Origin: Cobetia crustatorum
GTDB taxonomy: Bacteria; Pseudomonadota; Gammaproteobacteria; Pseudomonadales; Halomonadaceae
Reading direction: 5' to 3'
DNA: 34,377 bases
Assembly: GCF_000591415.1 (NCBI RefSeq)
Contig: NZ_JEMF01000001.1
Location: 1 to 34,377, forward strand
Positions 1 to 8,497 of the stretch are shown here, in pieces. The notes under the pieces were generated by a model. The model had not been told where the DNA came from. It did not search any database and saw only the letters and a list, made by a program, of their open reading frames with translations. How positions within the stretch are numbered: the stretch's first letter is position 1; each line of letters begins with the position of its first letter. Made by a program: the position numbers and the translations under genes.

Positions 1-59
1 GGGCTTCTTTATGTGTAGCAACTAACGAACTGTCGATTTACTCAACACTCGCTACCGGT

Positions 60-2036
60 CTATTCATTCGCGCAACGCGCTTGCTCTGCCCGCCCGATTC
101 CTGCATCACTAAGCGCTTCTCTGACATCTTCAAGGCTTGAAGGGTCATCAATGGTCGAAGGCACCTGATACTGCTCGCCCGCAGCGATCTGACGGATCAT
201 CTTGCGCAGAATCTTGCCAGAACGGGTTTTGGGCAAGCGCTCCACGATCAGCACATCCTTGAGCGAGGCAATGGCACCGATACTGTCACGTACACGCTCA
301 CGCAGCATCTGACGAAGAACCTTCTCATCGCCGGTCCAGTCATCCTTGATGATCACGAGTCCCAGCGGCATTTCACCTTTGAGTGAGTCTTCGATACCGA
401 TCACGGCGCACTCGGCAATGGCTGGATGCGCGCCCAATACCTGCTCCATTTCACCCGTCGAGAGACGATGGCCTGCCACATTGATGACATCATCGATGCG
501 GCCCATCACGAATAGATAGCCGTCTTCATCGAGATAACCACCATCACCAGTCAGATAATAACCGGGGTAGGCGGCAAGATAGGCCGACTGAAAGCGAGCG
601 GCATCTTGATAGAGGCCCGTCAGGCATCCCGGTGGCAGCGGCTGTTGAATGACGACATTTCCCTGCTCTCCTGCCGCGACTTGGTCCCCCATGCCATCCA
701 GTATCTGGACATTGAAGCCGGGCAAGGGCCAGGTGGCACTCCCGGCACGCGCAGGGACCGGCGCATGCGGCAGTGCCTGCGCATCTTCCAGCATATCAAG
801 CCCCAGGAGGTTACCGGCGACGGGCCAGCCGGTCTCTGTCTGCCACCAGTGATCCACGATAGGCACCGGCAACAAGTCATTCAGCCAGTGATAGGTCGGG
901 GGATCGAGGCGCTCTCCGGCGAGAAACAGACTGCGCAGACTGGAAATATCTCGCCCTCCTATCAGTGACGCTTCGGGGTCTTCCTTCTTGATCGCGCGAA
1001 ACGCGGTCGGCGCGCTGAAGAAACAACTGATGCGATATTCCTCAATCAAGCGCCAGAAGGCACCTGCATCCGGCGTCTTGACTGGTTTCCCTTCATACAT
1101 GACAGCCGTCGCCCCAATGAGCAACGGGCCGTACACAATATAGGAGTGGCCAACGACCCAACCGATATCGGAAGCCGCCATGAAGATATCGCCGGGGCGG
1201 ACACCGTATAGAATTTCCATCGAATAATGCAGCGCAACCGCATAGCCGGCATGGTCTCTCACCACTCCCTTGGGCTTGCCGGTAGTACCGGAGGTATACA
1301 GTATATATAACGGCTCACTACCCAGCATGCTGACGGCTTCAGTTGCCTGAGCATCTTGCAAGCACGCTTGCCAGTCATGATCTCGTGGGCCAAGCGTCGC
1401 GAGCTGTTGATCGCGCTGGAGGACCAGACAGGCCTCAGGTGTGTGCCCAGCAAGTTCAATCGCTTCATCCAACCACGGCTTGTAAGGGATGACTCGATCT
1501 ATCTCGACGCCACAAGAAGCCGCCATGATGACCTTGGGGGCGGCATCATCGATGCGTACAGCAAGCTCCTTGGGCGAAAAACCACCGAAGACGACCGAGT
1601 GCACAGCCCCCAGGCGAGCGCATGCCAGCATGGCCATCATGGCTTCCGGCACCATCGGCATATAAATGATGACCCGATCACCCTTCTCGACACCCAAGCC
1701 ACGCAAGACACCGGCCAGCCGTGCAACATCATCACGCAGCTCACGATAGGTATACTGCCGTTTGCTATCGGTGACCGGTGAGTCCCAATACAGAGCGACC
1801 TGATCGCCTCGCCCCTCTGCAACATGATGATCCAGCGCGGCGTGGCAGATATTCATCTCACCATCGATATACCAGCGAGCATGCTGCTGAGTATCCCAGG
1901 CGAGAATGGTCTGCGGCTGTCGAAACCAGTTAATCCGTCGAGCCTGCTTGGCCCAAAAATCCTCTGGCGTCTCATTGGCGCACGCGACAAGTGCCATATA
2001 GCGCTCGCGCGACGCAAGCGTGGTGTCCTCGAGCAT
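60..2036 (-). CDS. prpE: Propionyl-CoA synthetase / acetyl-CoA synthetase family protein (PrpE-like)
   Basis: A 658-residue ANL-superfamily acyl-CoA synthetase, which activates a short-chain acid (propionate or acetate) with ATP to an acyl-adenylate and then to the CoA thioester in the cytoplasm. Visible motifs are the phosphate loop YTSGTTGKPKG (about 247-257), WWQTETG (397-403), the hinge region GRIDDVINVAGHR (512-524) and the C-terminal KTRSGK (603-608), whose last lysine is catalytic and in relatives is switched off by acetylation. The stretches DIGWVVGHSYIVY and FSAPTAFRAIKK resemble PrpE/ACSS3 more than AcsA, so propionate is the better guess; the substrate is not proven. The length fits the family (PrpE about 630, Acs about 650). 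The ATG is preceded by AGAGG at a good distance. It stands alone and is divergent from an ArsR-type regulator; no prpBCD genes are in view. Confidence 0.85.
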   Translation of the reverse strand: MLEDTTLASRERYMALVACANETPEDFWAKQARRINWFRQPQTILAWDTQQHARWYIDGEMNICHAALDHHVAEGRGDQVALYWDSPVTDSKRQYTYRELRDDVARLAGVLRGLGVEKGDRVIIYMPMVPEAMMAMLACARLGAVHSVVFGGFSPKELAVRIDDAAPKVIMAASCGVEIDRVIPYKPWLDEAIELAGHTPEACLVLQRDQQLATLGPRDHDWQACLQDAQATEAVSMLGSEPLYILYTSGTTGKPKGVVRDHAGYAVALHYSMEILYGVRPGDIFMAASDIGWVVGHSYIVYGPLLIGATAVMYEGKPVKTPDAGAFWRLIEEYRISCFFSAPTAFRAIKKEDPEASLIGGRDISSLRSLFLAGERLDPPTYHWLNDLLPVPIVDHWWQTETGWPVAGNLLGLDMLEDAQALPHAPVPARAGSATWPLPGFNVQILDGMGDQVAAGEQGNVVIQQPLPPGCLTGLYQDAARFQSAYLAAYPGYYLTGDGGYLDEDGYLFVMGRIDDVINVAGHRLSTGEMEQVLGAHPAIAECAVIGIEDSLKGEMPLGLVIIKDDWTGDEKVLRQMLRERVRDSIGAIASLKDVLIVERLPKTRSGKILRKMIRQIAAGEQYQVPSTIDDPSSLEDVREALSDAGIGRAEQARCANE

Positions 2037-2475
2037 GTATTACCTCTTCCATCGCTTGGATGACGGCTATTTTATTGTTCTTCCACTGCCCTTCACTTGG
2101 AGGGGTATGACTCAGGCTAGTGCTGCGTATAACGAACGTTTGAACATAGCGGCAGCCAATTGCCGTCTTTTCGTAAAAATCGTCATACCATGATGTACCT
2201 TAGGACATAAATTGCCTTATTGAGATGCCATCCCACTAGTCATACCACTGTACTGGCACTGAAAAATCGAAAGACAAGCCTTAAACATACGCTTGAATGC
2301 CTACTCAGGGCAGACTTGTCAAAATGTCAAAGCATCAAGACACCACGCTCGATGATTTACCGTTTAAGATTCCCTTGGACGTAACACGCGGAGTTATTGA
2401 TCATTCACTAATCAAGGATAGGTCATAACCAAGCGCCACGGCGTAGCCCAGAATCGATTACCAAGGATATTACGC
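2037..2475. other. Divergent intergenic region between the prpE-like gene and the arsR-family gene
   Basis: This 439-bp gap holds the promoters of two divergent genes. It is more AT-rich than its flanks. I see one short dyad just upstream of the regulator, TTGAT (2397-2401) and ATCAA (2411-2415), which could be an ArsR-family operator, but five-base arms are weak evidence. No convincing -35/-10 pair, RNA gene or small ORF stood out. Confidence 0.4.
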
Positions 2476-2826
2476 ATGAATGCCAAATTATCAGCCGCGA
2501 GGAAAAGCCCCATGCCTGCGCCCAGCAATGTCATCACGCTGCACCAGTCGGGTGAACGAATCATTGAAGAAGCCACTGCCCTGCTCAAGGCAATGGGCAA
2601 TGAGAACCGCCTGCGCATTCTGTGCCTGCTCAGCGATAGCGAAATGTCGGTCAGTGAATTGAATGCTCGTCTTGAACTATCTCAGTCAGCGCTTTCCCAG
2701 CACCTGGCAATTCTACGCCGCGAAGGCATGGTCCGGACACGACGCTCCTCTCAGACCATCTATTACTCGCTGCAAGGTCCTCATGCAGCAGGCGTCATTC
2801 GCGCGCTGCAGGAACTCTATCGTTAA
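2476..2826 (+). CDS. ArsR/SmtB-family winged-helix transcriptional regulator
   Basis: A 116-residue protein with the typical ArsR-family helix-turn-helix and wing: an AMGNENRLRIL helix, then VSELNARLELSQSALSQHLAILR as the recognition region, and a wing ending TRRSSQTIYYSL. Members bind DNA as homodimers and usually repress nearby genes until an inducer binds. The arsenic-sensing motif ELCVCDL is absent: its place is taken by SEMSVSELN, and the only cysteine is in RILCLLSD. So this is not an ArsR/SmtB metal sensor of the classic type; its signal is unknown. The ATG at 2476 follows an AAGGATATTACGC leader with a fair ribosome site; ATG 2512 is a possible alternative. It is a single gene ended by the hairpin at 2831-2855 and divergent from the prpE-like gene, which is a candidate target by position only. 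Confidence 0.85.
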   Translation: MNAKLSAARKSPMPAPSNVITLHQSGERIIEEATALLKAMGNENRLRILCLLSDSEMSVSELNARLELSQSALSQHLAILRREGMVRTRRSSQTIYYSLQGPHAAGVIRALQELYR

Positions 2827-2830
2827 AAAA

Positions 2831-2855
2831 GGGCGCCAGTCTTAGACTGACGCCC
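2831..2855. terminator. Hairpin terminator, probably bidirectional
   Basis: An 11-bp stem GGGCGCCAGTC / GACTGACGCCC with one mismatch and a TTA loop starts five bases after the arsR-family stop. A run of six A lies on its left (2825-2830), which on the minus strand becomes a T tract directly after the hairpin. It therefore looks like an intrinsic terminator for the convergent sohB gene as well as the end of the regulator transcript. Confidence 0.75.
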
Positions 2856-3063
2856 TTGTCGTAAGGCCACTCGCATTACCAGGAACTACATTCTGACTTT
2901 CAGTAGCGAGGATGCAGCACCGCTAGCCGTCAATAATGGCACGCGCAACACCCTTTCTCCCAAGACTCTCGATGTGAAACAGGCGGGCCACGGAATGGCC
3001 TTCTGTCTTGAGCAAATATTGAGAACACTATCTCAAGGTAGCACGCGACAACCTCGCTTGAGC

Positions 3064-4158
3064 TTACTGCTGATGCCAGCGAGACTCTGCATTGCGCTCC
3101 AACACACGGTCTAGTACGCGATCCAGCCCCAATGTCACCCCTTTGCCAAAACGATCCATCACACGACGCGGCTTCTCCAGGCTGACTTCAAACACCTTGA
3201 CCTCTTCTTTCAGATAGCGAGACAACAGCGCCTGGCTAGTTCCCACTTCATCGATAAGTCCAATATCGATCGCCTCACTTCCATACCAGATATCACCCTG
3301 AGATACAGCGTCGACATCCAGTTGCGGCCGGCGACTACCGACATGCTGTTTGAACAGCTCATGAGTCCGTGCGAGATCAGACAAGAACTTCTCACGTCCT
3401 TCTTCGCTATTCTCACCCAGCATCGTCAGAGTGCGCTTATAACGCCCTGCCGTCAGAATTTCGACATCTACATCGTGTTTCTTGAGTAAACGATGCACAT
3501 TGGGCACCTGGGCAACCACACCAATGGAGCCGATGACCGCGAACGGTGCTGCAATCACATGATCTGCCGCGCAGGCCATCATGTAGCCTCCACTGGCAGC
3601 CACTTTATCGACGGTGATCGTCAGTCGCGCACCGCTGGCACGCAGACGATCCAATTGCGCTGCTGCCAAGCCATAGGCATGGACGAGGCCACCACCAGAC
3701 TCCAGTCGCAGAACCACTTCATCCTTCTCACCCAGTACACCTTCGAGCGCGGTAATCTGCTCTGCAAGACTTTCAACACCAGTTGCCTTGATGTCGCCGA
3801 CAAAATCCAGCACAAACGCGCGACGCCCGTTGCCATGCACAGTGGCATCGGTAGATGACTTGTCACCACTCTTGGCTTTCGCCTTCAGTGCCTTCTTGAG
3901 CACCTTGGCTTCCTGCTTATGCTGCTTGGCGCGGGCCTTTTCGTTGGCCGCGTATTCAGCATCTTCAAGACCAGCTTGGCTTAGCTCACGCTGATAGGCT
4001 TTCATGCGCTCATTCCAAGGGCGAATCTTCAGCTTGGCTTCACGCTCACCCCCATCACCTTGGCGCGCACGCACAATGATAAGAATGATGGCACCAATCG
4101 CTACCACGACAGTGATTGCCTGTGCCAGAAAGAGGCCGTAGGCCGAAATCCATTGCAT
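3064..4158 (-). CDS. sohB: SohB-type inner-membrane S49 serine peptidase
   Basis: A 364-residue peptidase of family S49 (SppA/SohB group). SohB proteins are anchored in the inner membrane with the peptidase domain in the periplasm and are linked to protein or signal-peptide turnover. From the chosen start there is one N-terminal membrane segment (about residues 8-28), a charged Lys/Ala/Glu-rich linker, and the catalytic core. The nucleophile serine is in KVAASGGYMMAC (about Ser189) and the general-base lysine in AGRYKRTLTMLGEN (about Lys241), the Ser-Lys dyad of the family. A longer reading frame runs upstream, but ATG 4158 has an AGGAG eight bases before it and gives the usual N-terminus, MQWISAYGLFLAQ; E. 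coli SohB is about 349 residues. Monocistronic; the 5' region carries the inverted repeat at 4216-4241. Confidence 0.9.
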   Translation of the reverse strand: MQWISAYGLFLAQAITVVVAIGAIILIIVRARQGDGGEREAKLKIRPWNERMKAYQRELSQAGLEDAEYAANEKARAKQHKQEAKVLKKALKAKAKSGDKSSTDATVHGNGRRAFVLDFVGDIKATGVESLAEQITALEGVLGEKDEVVLRLESGGGLVHAYGLAAAQLDRLRASGARLTITVDKVAASGGYMMACAADHVIAAPFAVIGSIGVVAQVPNVHRLLKKHDVDVEILTAGRYKRTLTMLGENSEEGREKFLSDLARTHELFKQHVGSRRPQLDVDAVSQGDIWYGSEAIDIGLIDEVGTSQALLSRYLKEEVKVFEVSLEKPRRVMDRFGKGVTLGLDRVLDRVLERNAESRWHQQ

Positions 4159-4467
4159 GCACTTGCTCCTGAGCAGATAAGATAATTGCCGGACATTTTC
4201 CCGAGCAGATAATAGGTTAGCCGGCAGCATGGCCGGCTAACGGAGATCCGACAGACATTGGGGCGTCACTGCCTGCCTGCAAGTGCTGAAGGCTGTCACT
4301 CTCCCTGTTTCATCAATAAAGAATAATGCTCGGTCACACACTTCAAAAGATCATCCCCAACGACTTGATTGGAACGGTCGTTTGAAATAGTCTGATAGAC
4401 ATTCTCGACGGCCGCTTTTGTATTTTCTCGGCTCTCATCGCCACTCGTATCGATAAGGAATACCCTC
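4159..4467. other. Divergent gap between sohB and the SCP2-domain gene
   Basis: This 309-bp gap holds promoters for both divergent genes. Near sohB there is an imperfect 32-nt-period direct repeat: GAGCAGATAA occurs at 4171-4180 and again at 4203-4212, and each copy ends in CCGG about ten bases later. The second copy runs into the inverted repeat at 4216-4241. The right half (4290-4450) shows nothing I can name apart from the ribosome site AAGGAA before 4468. Confidence 0.4.
4216..4241. repeat. Perfect inverted repeat in the sohB 5' region
   Basis: GTTAGCCGGC (4216-4225) and GCCGGCTAAC (4232-4241) form a perfect 10-bp stem with a six-base loop, about 60 bases before the sohB start codon. It could fold in the sohB leader RNA or be an operator. 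It has no T tract on either strand, so I do not call it a terminator. Confidence 0.55.
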
Positions 4468-4785
4468 ATGGCCACAGCCAACACTGTTATCGACATGCTC
4501 AAGAACCGCTTCAACCCGGAAGCGGCCAAGGGCATGGACGAAGTTTTCCAGTTCAACATCACCGATAGCGATGATTACTACATGATCATCAAGGATGGCA
4601 CGCTGGATGTCGCCGAAGGAGAGCATGATGATCCGTCTGTCACGTTGAGCACCGACAGCGAAACTCTCAAGGGCGTCATGAAGGGCGAAGTCGATGGTAT
4701 GCAAGCGTTCATGACTGGCCGACTCAAGGCAACCGGCAACATCATGCTGGCCACCAAGCTGACGTCACTGTTTCCCAATGGCTGA
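4468..4785 (+). CDS. Stand-alone SCP2 sterol-binding domain protein
   Basis: A 105-residue protein that is essentially one SCP2 (sterol carrier protein 2) fold. Features typical of the family are the N-terminal helix TVIDMLKNRFNPEAAKG, the strands FQFNITDSDDYYMIIKDGTLDVAEG, DPSVTLSTDSETLKGVMKGEVDG and the final helix AFMTGRLKATGNIMLATKL. The SCP2 fold makes a hydrophobic tunnel for lipids or fatty acyl groups; bacterial single-domain members are abundant but have no settled function. There is no signal peptide, so it should be cytoplasmic. The ATG is preceded by AAGGAA at seven bases. It is a single gene, followed 31 bases later by a strong terminator, and convergent with nudC. Confidence 0.85.
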   Translation: MATANTVIDMLKNRFNPEAAKGMDEVFQFNITDSDDYYMIIKDGTLDVAEGEHDDPSVTLSTDSETLKGVMKGEVDGMQAFMTGRLKATGNIMLATKLTSLFPNG

Positions 4786-4815
4786 TGTTTGAAAGAAACA
4801 CGTGAGAGCTGCTTT

Positions 4816-4857
4816 CCTCCAAAAAAGCCTGCCAACTGGCAGGGGCTTTTTTGGAGG
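4816..4857. terminator. Strong bidirectional intrinsic terminator
   Basis: CCTCCAAAAAAGCCTGCCA pairs with TGGCA, a two-base GG bulge, then GGCTTTTTTGGAGG, with an AC loop. The A6/T6 blocks inside the stem give a T tract in both directions. It lies between the convergent SCP2-domain gene and nudC and can end both transcripts. Confidence 0.9.
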
Positions 4858-4886
4858 TGGCGATTCGCATTGCCACATGGGGGCGC

Positions 4887-5660
4887 TCAACGACCGCTGG
4901 CTACCGAGCGCAGAAAGTTGTCAATCAGCGCATGCGAGATGGAGAACCTCGGCGGTAACCCCGGCAGATCTTCTGGCGTAAACCACTGGGCATCCTCGAT
5001 CTCGGCACCATCAATGACAATATCCCCTCCTGCATATTCAGCGTAGTAGCCAAGCATGAAGGAATGCGGGAAAGGCCAGGACTGACTCTGGAAGTAGCTC
5101 ACCCGCCCGACTTCAACGCCAACCTCCTCGAACACTTCGCGCCGCACTGCCTCTTCAGCACTTTCACCGGCTTCGATAAAACCTGCAAGTGTCGAGTACA
5201 TGCCTGGCCCGAAACGCGGACTACGCGCCAGTAACAATTCGCGCCCTCGCGTAATCAGCGTGATGATGCAAGGCGAGATACGCGGATAACTACGATGCTG
5301 ACAACCGGTGCAATGCATCGCAAACTCGTGCTCAAGCCGCTTCATGCGCTTACCACAACGGCCGCAGAACCGATGGTCACGCATCCACTTGAGCACCTGT
5401 AGTGCACTCGACAACAATGGAAACTGATCCCGCGGCAAACTATGCAGCCATTGCCGCGCAGCTGGCCACTCTGGTGAGCCGGCCTCGCCGAGTGCGGCAA
5501 TTGGCGCCCCCTGCCACTCACCAATTCCTATCGCGCCTGACGGCCAATCGCACTGTGGCTGAATGATTCCACCATCAGCTGCCGGCGCGACGCCTTCGCG
5601 GCCAATACGGATCAGATATCCGTGACGACTAGCCATCCGAGATAGATCACGCACCAACAT
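4887..5660 (-). CDS. nudC: NADH pyrophosphatase / RNA deNADding Nudix hydrolase NudC
   Basis: A 257-residue Nudix hydrolase, the same length as E. coli NudC. The enzyme splits NAD(H) into NMN(H) and AMP and removes NAD caps from RNA 5' ends. A zinc ribbon has cysteines at about 99, 102, 117 and 120 (CGRC ... CTGC). The Nudix box starts GFIEAGESAEEAVRREVFEE (160 onward), and the NudC-specific motif SQSWPFPHS is at 192-200. Its ATG shares one base with the dnaQ stop (TGATG), so the two genes are almost certainly co-transcribed and translationally coupled. It is the last gene of the dnaQ-nudC unit, ending at the bidirectional hairpin 4816-4857. Confidence 0.93.
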   Translation of the reverse strand: MLVRDLSRMASRHGYLIRIGREGVAPAADGGIIQPQCDWPSGAIGIGEWQGAPIAALGEAGSPEWPAARQWLHSLPRDQFPLLSSALQVLKWMRDHRFCGRCGKRMKRLEHEFAMHCTGCQHRSYPRISPCIITLITRGRELLLARSPRFGPGMYSTLAGFIEAGESAEEAVRREVFEEVGVEVGRVSYFQSQSWPFPHSFMLGYYAEYAGGDIVIDGAEIEDAQWFTPEDLPGLPPRFSISHALIDNFLRSVASGR

Positions 5661-6433
5661 CAGGCATGACCTCCCGGGTTACCCCGAGAATCCAGACTGC
5701 CCAGTGCTGCAATGGTCACGTGATCGAATGCACAATCTGCCTTGGCGCGTATCTCTTCGCACCAGGCATTGTGGCGTTCAAGCTCCAACGCAGAAAGACC
5801 AGGCGTGACCAGCCGCGGGCGATCATCGCGCAGGCGACGAACCCCGACAACGCCGCCTTCTTCACCATCACCTTCGTCGAGGGTATCCAACCCCAGCGCG
5901 GTCTGACCACCGGTCATCGCCAGGTAGACATCACCCAGAATCTCGGCATCCAGCAACGCGCCGTGTAGCACGCGATGCCCGTTGTCGATGTCATAGCGCT
6001 TACACAGCGCGTCCAGGTTATTACGCTGGCCGGGGTGCTTGGTACGAGCCAGTTTCAGCGTATCAAGGATGGCGCAGTGATCGGCCACTGGCCCAAGCGG
6101 AGTGCCGCGCGCCGAATTGATCAGCCTGAATTCGTTATCAATGAAGCCCACATCGAATGGTGCATTATGGATAATCAGCTGGGCGCCCTTGATGAACTCC
6201 CAGAAGGCATCCGCCACATCGGCAAACACCGGCTCGTTGGCGACACGTTCATCGGTGATGCCGTGGACACCCATCGCCTCTTCGTCGATCAGACGTTCAG
6301 GATTGACGTACTGATGATAGCTGCGGCCGGTCAGGCGGCGATTGACCATCTCCACCGCACCGATTTCGATCAGGCGATGGCCTTCCTTTGGATCAATACC
6401 GGTGGTTTCAGTATCGAGAATAATCTGACGCAT
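5660..6433 (-). CDS. dnaQ: DNA polymerase III epsilon subunit (3'-5' proofreading exonuclease)
   Basis: A 257-residue DEDDh exonuclease, the proofreading subunit of the replicative polymerase core. ExoI is DTETTG (Asp7, Glu9), ExoII is HNAPFDVGFID, and ExoIII has HGALLDAEILGDVYLAMTGG with the catalytic His and Asp. Just after ExoIII, QTALGL matches the weak clamp-binding motif seen in E. coli epsilon. The long C-terminal tail would bind the alpha subunit. The upstream frame extends 18 codons further, but ATG 6433 has AGAGG in front and gives the family N-terminus MRQIILDTETTG. It is followed by nudC with a one-base overlap and lies 132 bases after rnhA on the same strand. Confidence 0.95.
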   Translation of the reverse strand: MRQIILDTETTGIDPKEGHRLIEIGAVEMVNRRLTGRSYHQYVNPERLIDEEAMGVHGITDERVANEPVFADVADAFWEFIKGAQLIIHNAPFDVGFIDNEFRLINSARGTPLGPVADHCAILDTLKLARTKHPGQRNNLDALCKRYDIDNGHRVLHGALLDAEILGDVYLAMTGGQTALGLDTLDEGDGEEGGVVGVRRLRDDRPRLVTPGLSALELERHNAWCEEIRAKADCAFDHVTIAALGSLDSRGNPGGHA

Positions 6434-6565
6434 CTCAGACCTCTTGGTGAACAGTGGAGCGACTGACGTCGCTGCCGCAAGGCGCAAGCCTCATGGTGAA
6501 AGCCGGAAGAGAACATGACATATCCGGCACTGCGTTGCTGACAGAAAGCGTAAGAGTGTGATGCT

Positions 6566-7066
6566 TCAAACGCGGCGCTGCATCTCGTCAATCGCTTCGT
6601 TGGCCAGACTATCAGCGCGCTCATTACCTTCATCACCGCTATGGCCCTTTACCCAGCGCCACTCGATAGCATGACGCTCGCTCTGGGCCAACAGCGCCTT
6701 CCAGAGCTCCTCATTCTTGACCGGCTGCTTGGCGGCTGTCTTCCAGCCACGCTTTATCCAGCCATGCACCCATTTGGTAATACCGTTCTTGACGTATTCA
6801 GAATCCGTCCACAACACCACATCACAGCGCTTGGTCAATGCCTTCAGTGCTTCGATAGCGGCTGTCATTTCCATGCGGTTATTGGTGGTCTCACGCTCAC
6901 TGCCCTTGAGCTCTTTGCGATGCTTGCCACTGACAAGGATCGCCCCCCAGCCACCCGGGCCCGGATTACCCCTGCAGGCACCGTCGGTATGGATCACAAC
7001 CCGGGAAGGCAAAGTATCGGCGGTAGCATCAGCGGCTGAATCAGGCGTGGAAGGACTTTGACTCAC
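6566..7066 (-). CDS. rnhA: Ribonuclease HI
   Basis: Type 1 RNase H, which degrades the RNA strand of RNA-DNA hybrids (Okazaki primers, R-loops). All four acidic catalytic positions are visible: the Asp of [16 protein letters not shown], the Glu of [13 protein letters not shown], the Asp of LWTDSEYV and the Asp of [13 protein letters not shown]. The basic handle [19 protein letters not shown] is also present. The start is uncertain. A GTG at 7066 gives 166 residues beginning [10 protein letters not shown], close to family length (155 in E. coli) with a short Ser/Thr/Ala linker. An ATG at 7114 has a better ribosome site (GAGGGG) but adds 16 residues unlike the family. The gene sits between the methyltransferase and dnaQ, as in the enterobacterial rnhA neighbourhood. 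Confidence 0.93.
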   Translation of the reverse strand: MSQSPSTPDSAADATADTLPSRVVIHTDGACRGNPGPGGWGAILVSGKHRKELKGSERETTNNRMEMTAAIEALKALTKRCDVVLWTDSEYVKNGITKWVHGWIKRGWKTAAKQPVKNEELWKALLAQSERHAIEWRWVKGHSGDEGNERADSLANEAIDEMQRRV

Positions 7067-7270
7067 AGGGAACACTCTCAAAGGATGAAAGAAACGCACA
7101 CGCTGCCAGGACATCAATACGCCCCTCACCGACAACAACGCACGACAATGGGCCATCATTCTAACCATTCGTGCCGGACTGCGGCAAAAGCCACTGTGTT
7201 TTTTTACAGCCTCTGACATCGGGGCGAATACGGCGTGTCATGGTGTCTCGTCAGCAAGCATGACTGAATG

Positions 7271-8116
7271 TCAGCGCTTACCCTTATCAGCCTCACGCCG
7301 GGGCACATGTCCTTCACGGGCATGCATACGCGTTGCCTGACTGATGGCAACACCCTGAATGGCGACACGAGAACGCTTGGCATTGATTGGCTGCACATAG
7401 CCGACATTGCGTCGTGCCCGAATCAGCATGAGACTGCCCAGAGGCAGGTTGTAACGACGCCCCATGCGTTCCAGCCAACCATGACGAAGTCTCAGTCCCG
7501 GCAGATGGAAGCCGGCATAGTCGATGCGCTCAATATCGAAATCCACGAATGCCAGCCAATCACGCAAGGCAGCAGACGTCCGCCAACGTCCTTCCCATGG
7601 CGTGATATGGCGACGACGAGGGTCTAGGCGCAACAACCCTTCACCTGAGAGGGGTTGCCAGGCAACGATGATCAAACTGCCACTGGAGCGCAGAACCCGT
7701 GCAGCTTCGCGTAGCAAACGATGAGGTTCCGGCGCCACTTCCAGTAGATGATGAATCATGACCAGATCCATACTTTCATCTGGCAGCGCAAGCTGTGTCA
7801 GGGGGCAAATCAAGGTCGAGGGTGACTCGGCAAGCTCCGGACCAGGCGCCCACTGAATCGCGTGACGAATGGCAGACAGCGATAACAGATCATTGCCACC
7901 GGGACCAAGACACAGGCTATGGAAGCCGAAACAGCGCTCAAACAGCGGTGTCAGCATCTCGCGCTCTGCTGTCAGTACATCCTGCCCCTCCGGTCCTTCA
8001 AGGAAGGCACGCATCGCTCTTACATGTGCGCTCAGCAAACGAGCATGCTGACGCTGTCGTTCTTCAGCCGTTAGCTGCGTGGCGGTATTGGCCACAGTGA
8101 AGGGATCTTTCCACAT
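7271..8116 (-). CDS. SAM-dependent class I methyltransferase, YafS-like
   Basis: About 281 residues with a Methyltransf_11-type core: a degenerate SAM-binding region around FHSLCLGPGGNDLLSLSA, the acidic loop LALPDESMDLVMIHHLLEVAPEPHRLLREAARVL and the strand SGSLIIVAWQPLS. The C-terminus is basic (KRSRVAIQG ... PRREADKGKR) and probably variable. Substrate unknown. Its place between rnhA and a divergent gloB matches E. coli yafS. The start is ambiguous: ATG 8116 has GGGAGA at seven bases and is chosen here; ATG 8134 and GTG 8212 are in frame upstream with weaker ribosome sites. Confident of family and position, not of function. Confidence 0.82.
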   Translation of the reverse strand: MWKDPFTVANTATQLTAEERQRQHARLLSAHVRAMRAFLEGPEGQDVLTAEREMLTPLFERCFGFHSLCLGPGGNDLLSLSAIRHAIQWAPGPELAESPSTLICPLTQLALPDESMDLVMIHHLLEVAPEPHRLLREAARVLRSSGSLIIVAWQPLSGEGLLRLDPRRRHITPWEGRWRTSAALRDWLAFVDFDIERIDYAGFHLPGLRLRHGWLERMGRRYNLPLGSLMLIRARRNVGYVQPINAKRSRVAIQGVAISQATRMHAREGHVPRREADKGKR

Positions 8117-8286
8117 CCATCCATCTCCCGACATTTCAGAGAGAAAAGCTCCCTCTGACACAGGCAAATTTTGACACTTGCCTACATTCTCACACCATAA
8201 GGGGTTTGACACTTACATGCTTGCTCGTCAGGCTTGATGCCTTTGAATGGCGCCAACACGTTCAATGACATCATCTCGACATGCTC

Positions 8287-8310
8287 GCTGGGCGTCTTTA
8301 GTCGCCCAGC
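8287..8310. repeat. Perfect 8-bp inverted repeat, eight-base spacer
   Basis: GCTGGGCG (8287-8294) and CGCCCAGC (8303-8310). No T tract follows on either strand, so an RNA stem or operator is more likely than a terminator. Confidence 0.5.
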
Positions 8311-8371
8311 CGACCCGTGACGAGCCTGACATTCAATGAACGATACCGCTGTTTACAGGTCATGATACTGC

Positions 8372-8393
8372 CCTGTTCAATAACACGAACAGG
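8372..8393. repeat. Perfect 7-bp inverted repeat, eight-base spacer
   Basis: CCTGTTC (8372-8378) and GAACAGG (8387-8393) around an AT-rich spacer. The shape suits a dimeric-regulator operator or a small RNA stem; the factor is unknown. Confidence 0.45.
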
Positions 8394-8497
8394 CACCTTG
8401 ACTCAGGCAAATGAGAAAGGTGACAGGACAGCAGGGCCCAATGCCATCATGAATGGCAGCATCACAGAACATACTTCGCGTTGTTGATGTCGCTCTC

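Noticed and set aside
1356-1781. A 141-codon plus-strand frame inside the prpE-like gene
   Set aside because: It lies antisense to a clearly conserved enzyme and has no protein features of its own.
2254-2269. A possible sigma-54 promoter (TGGCAC) before the ArsR-family gene
   Set aside because: The required TTGC at the -12 position is absent (AATC instead).
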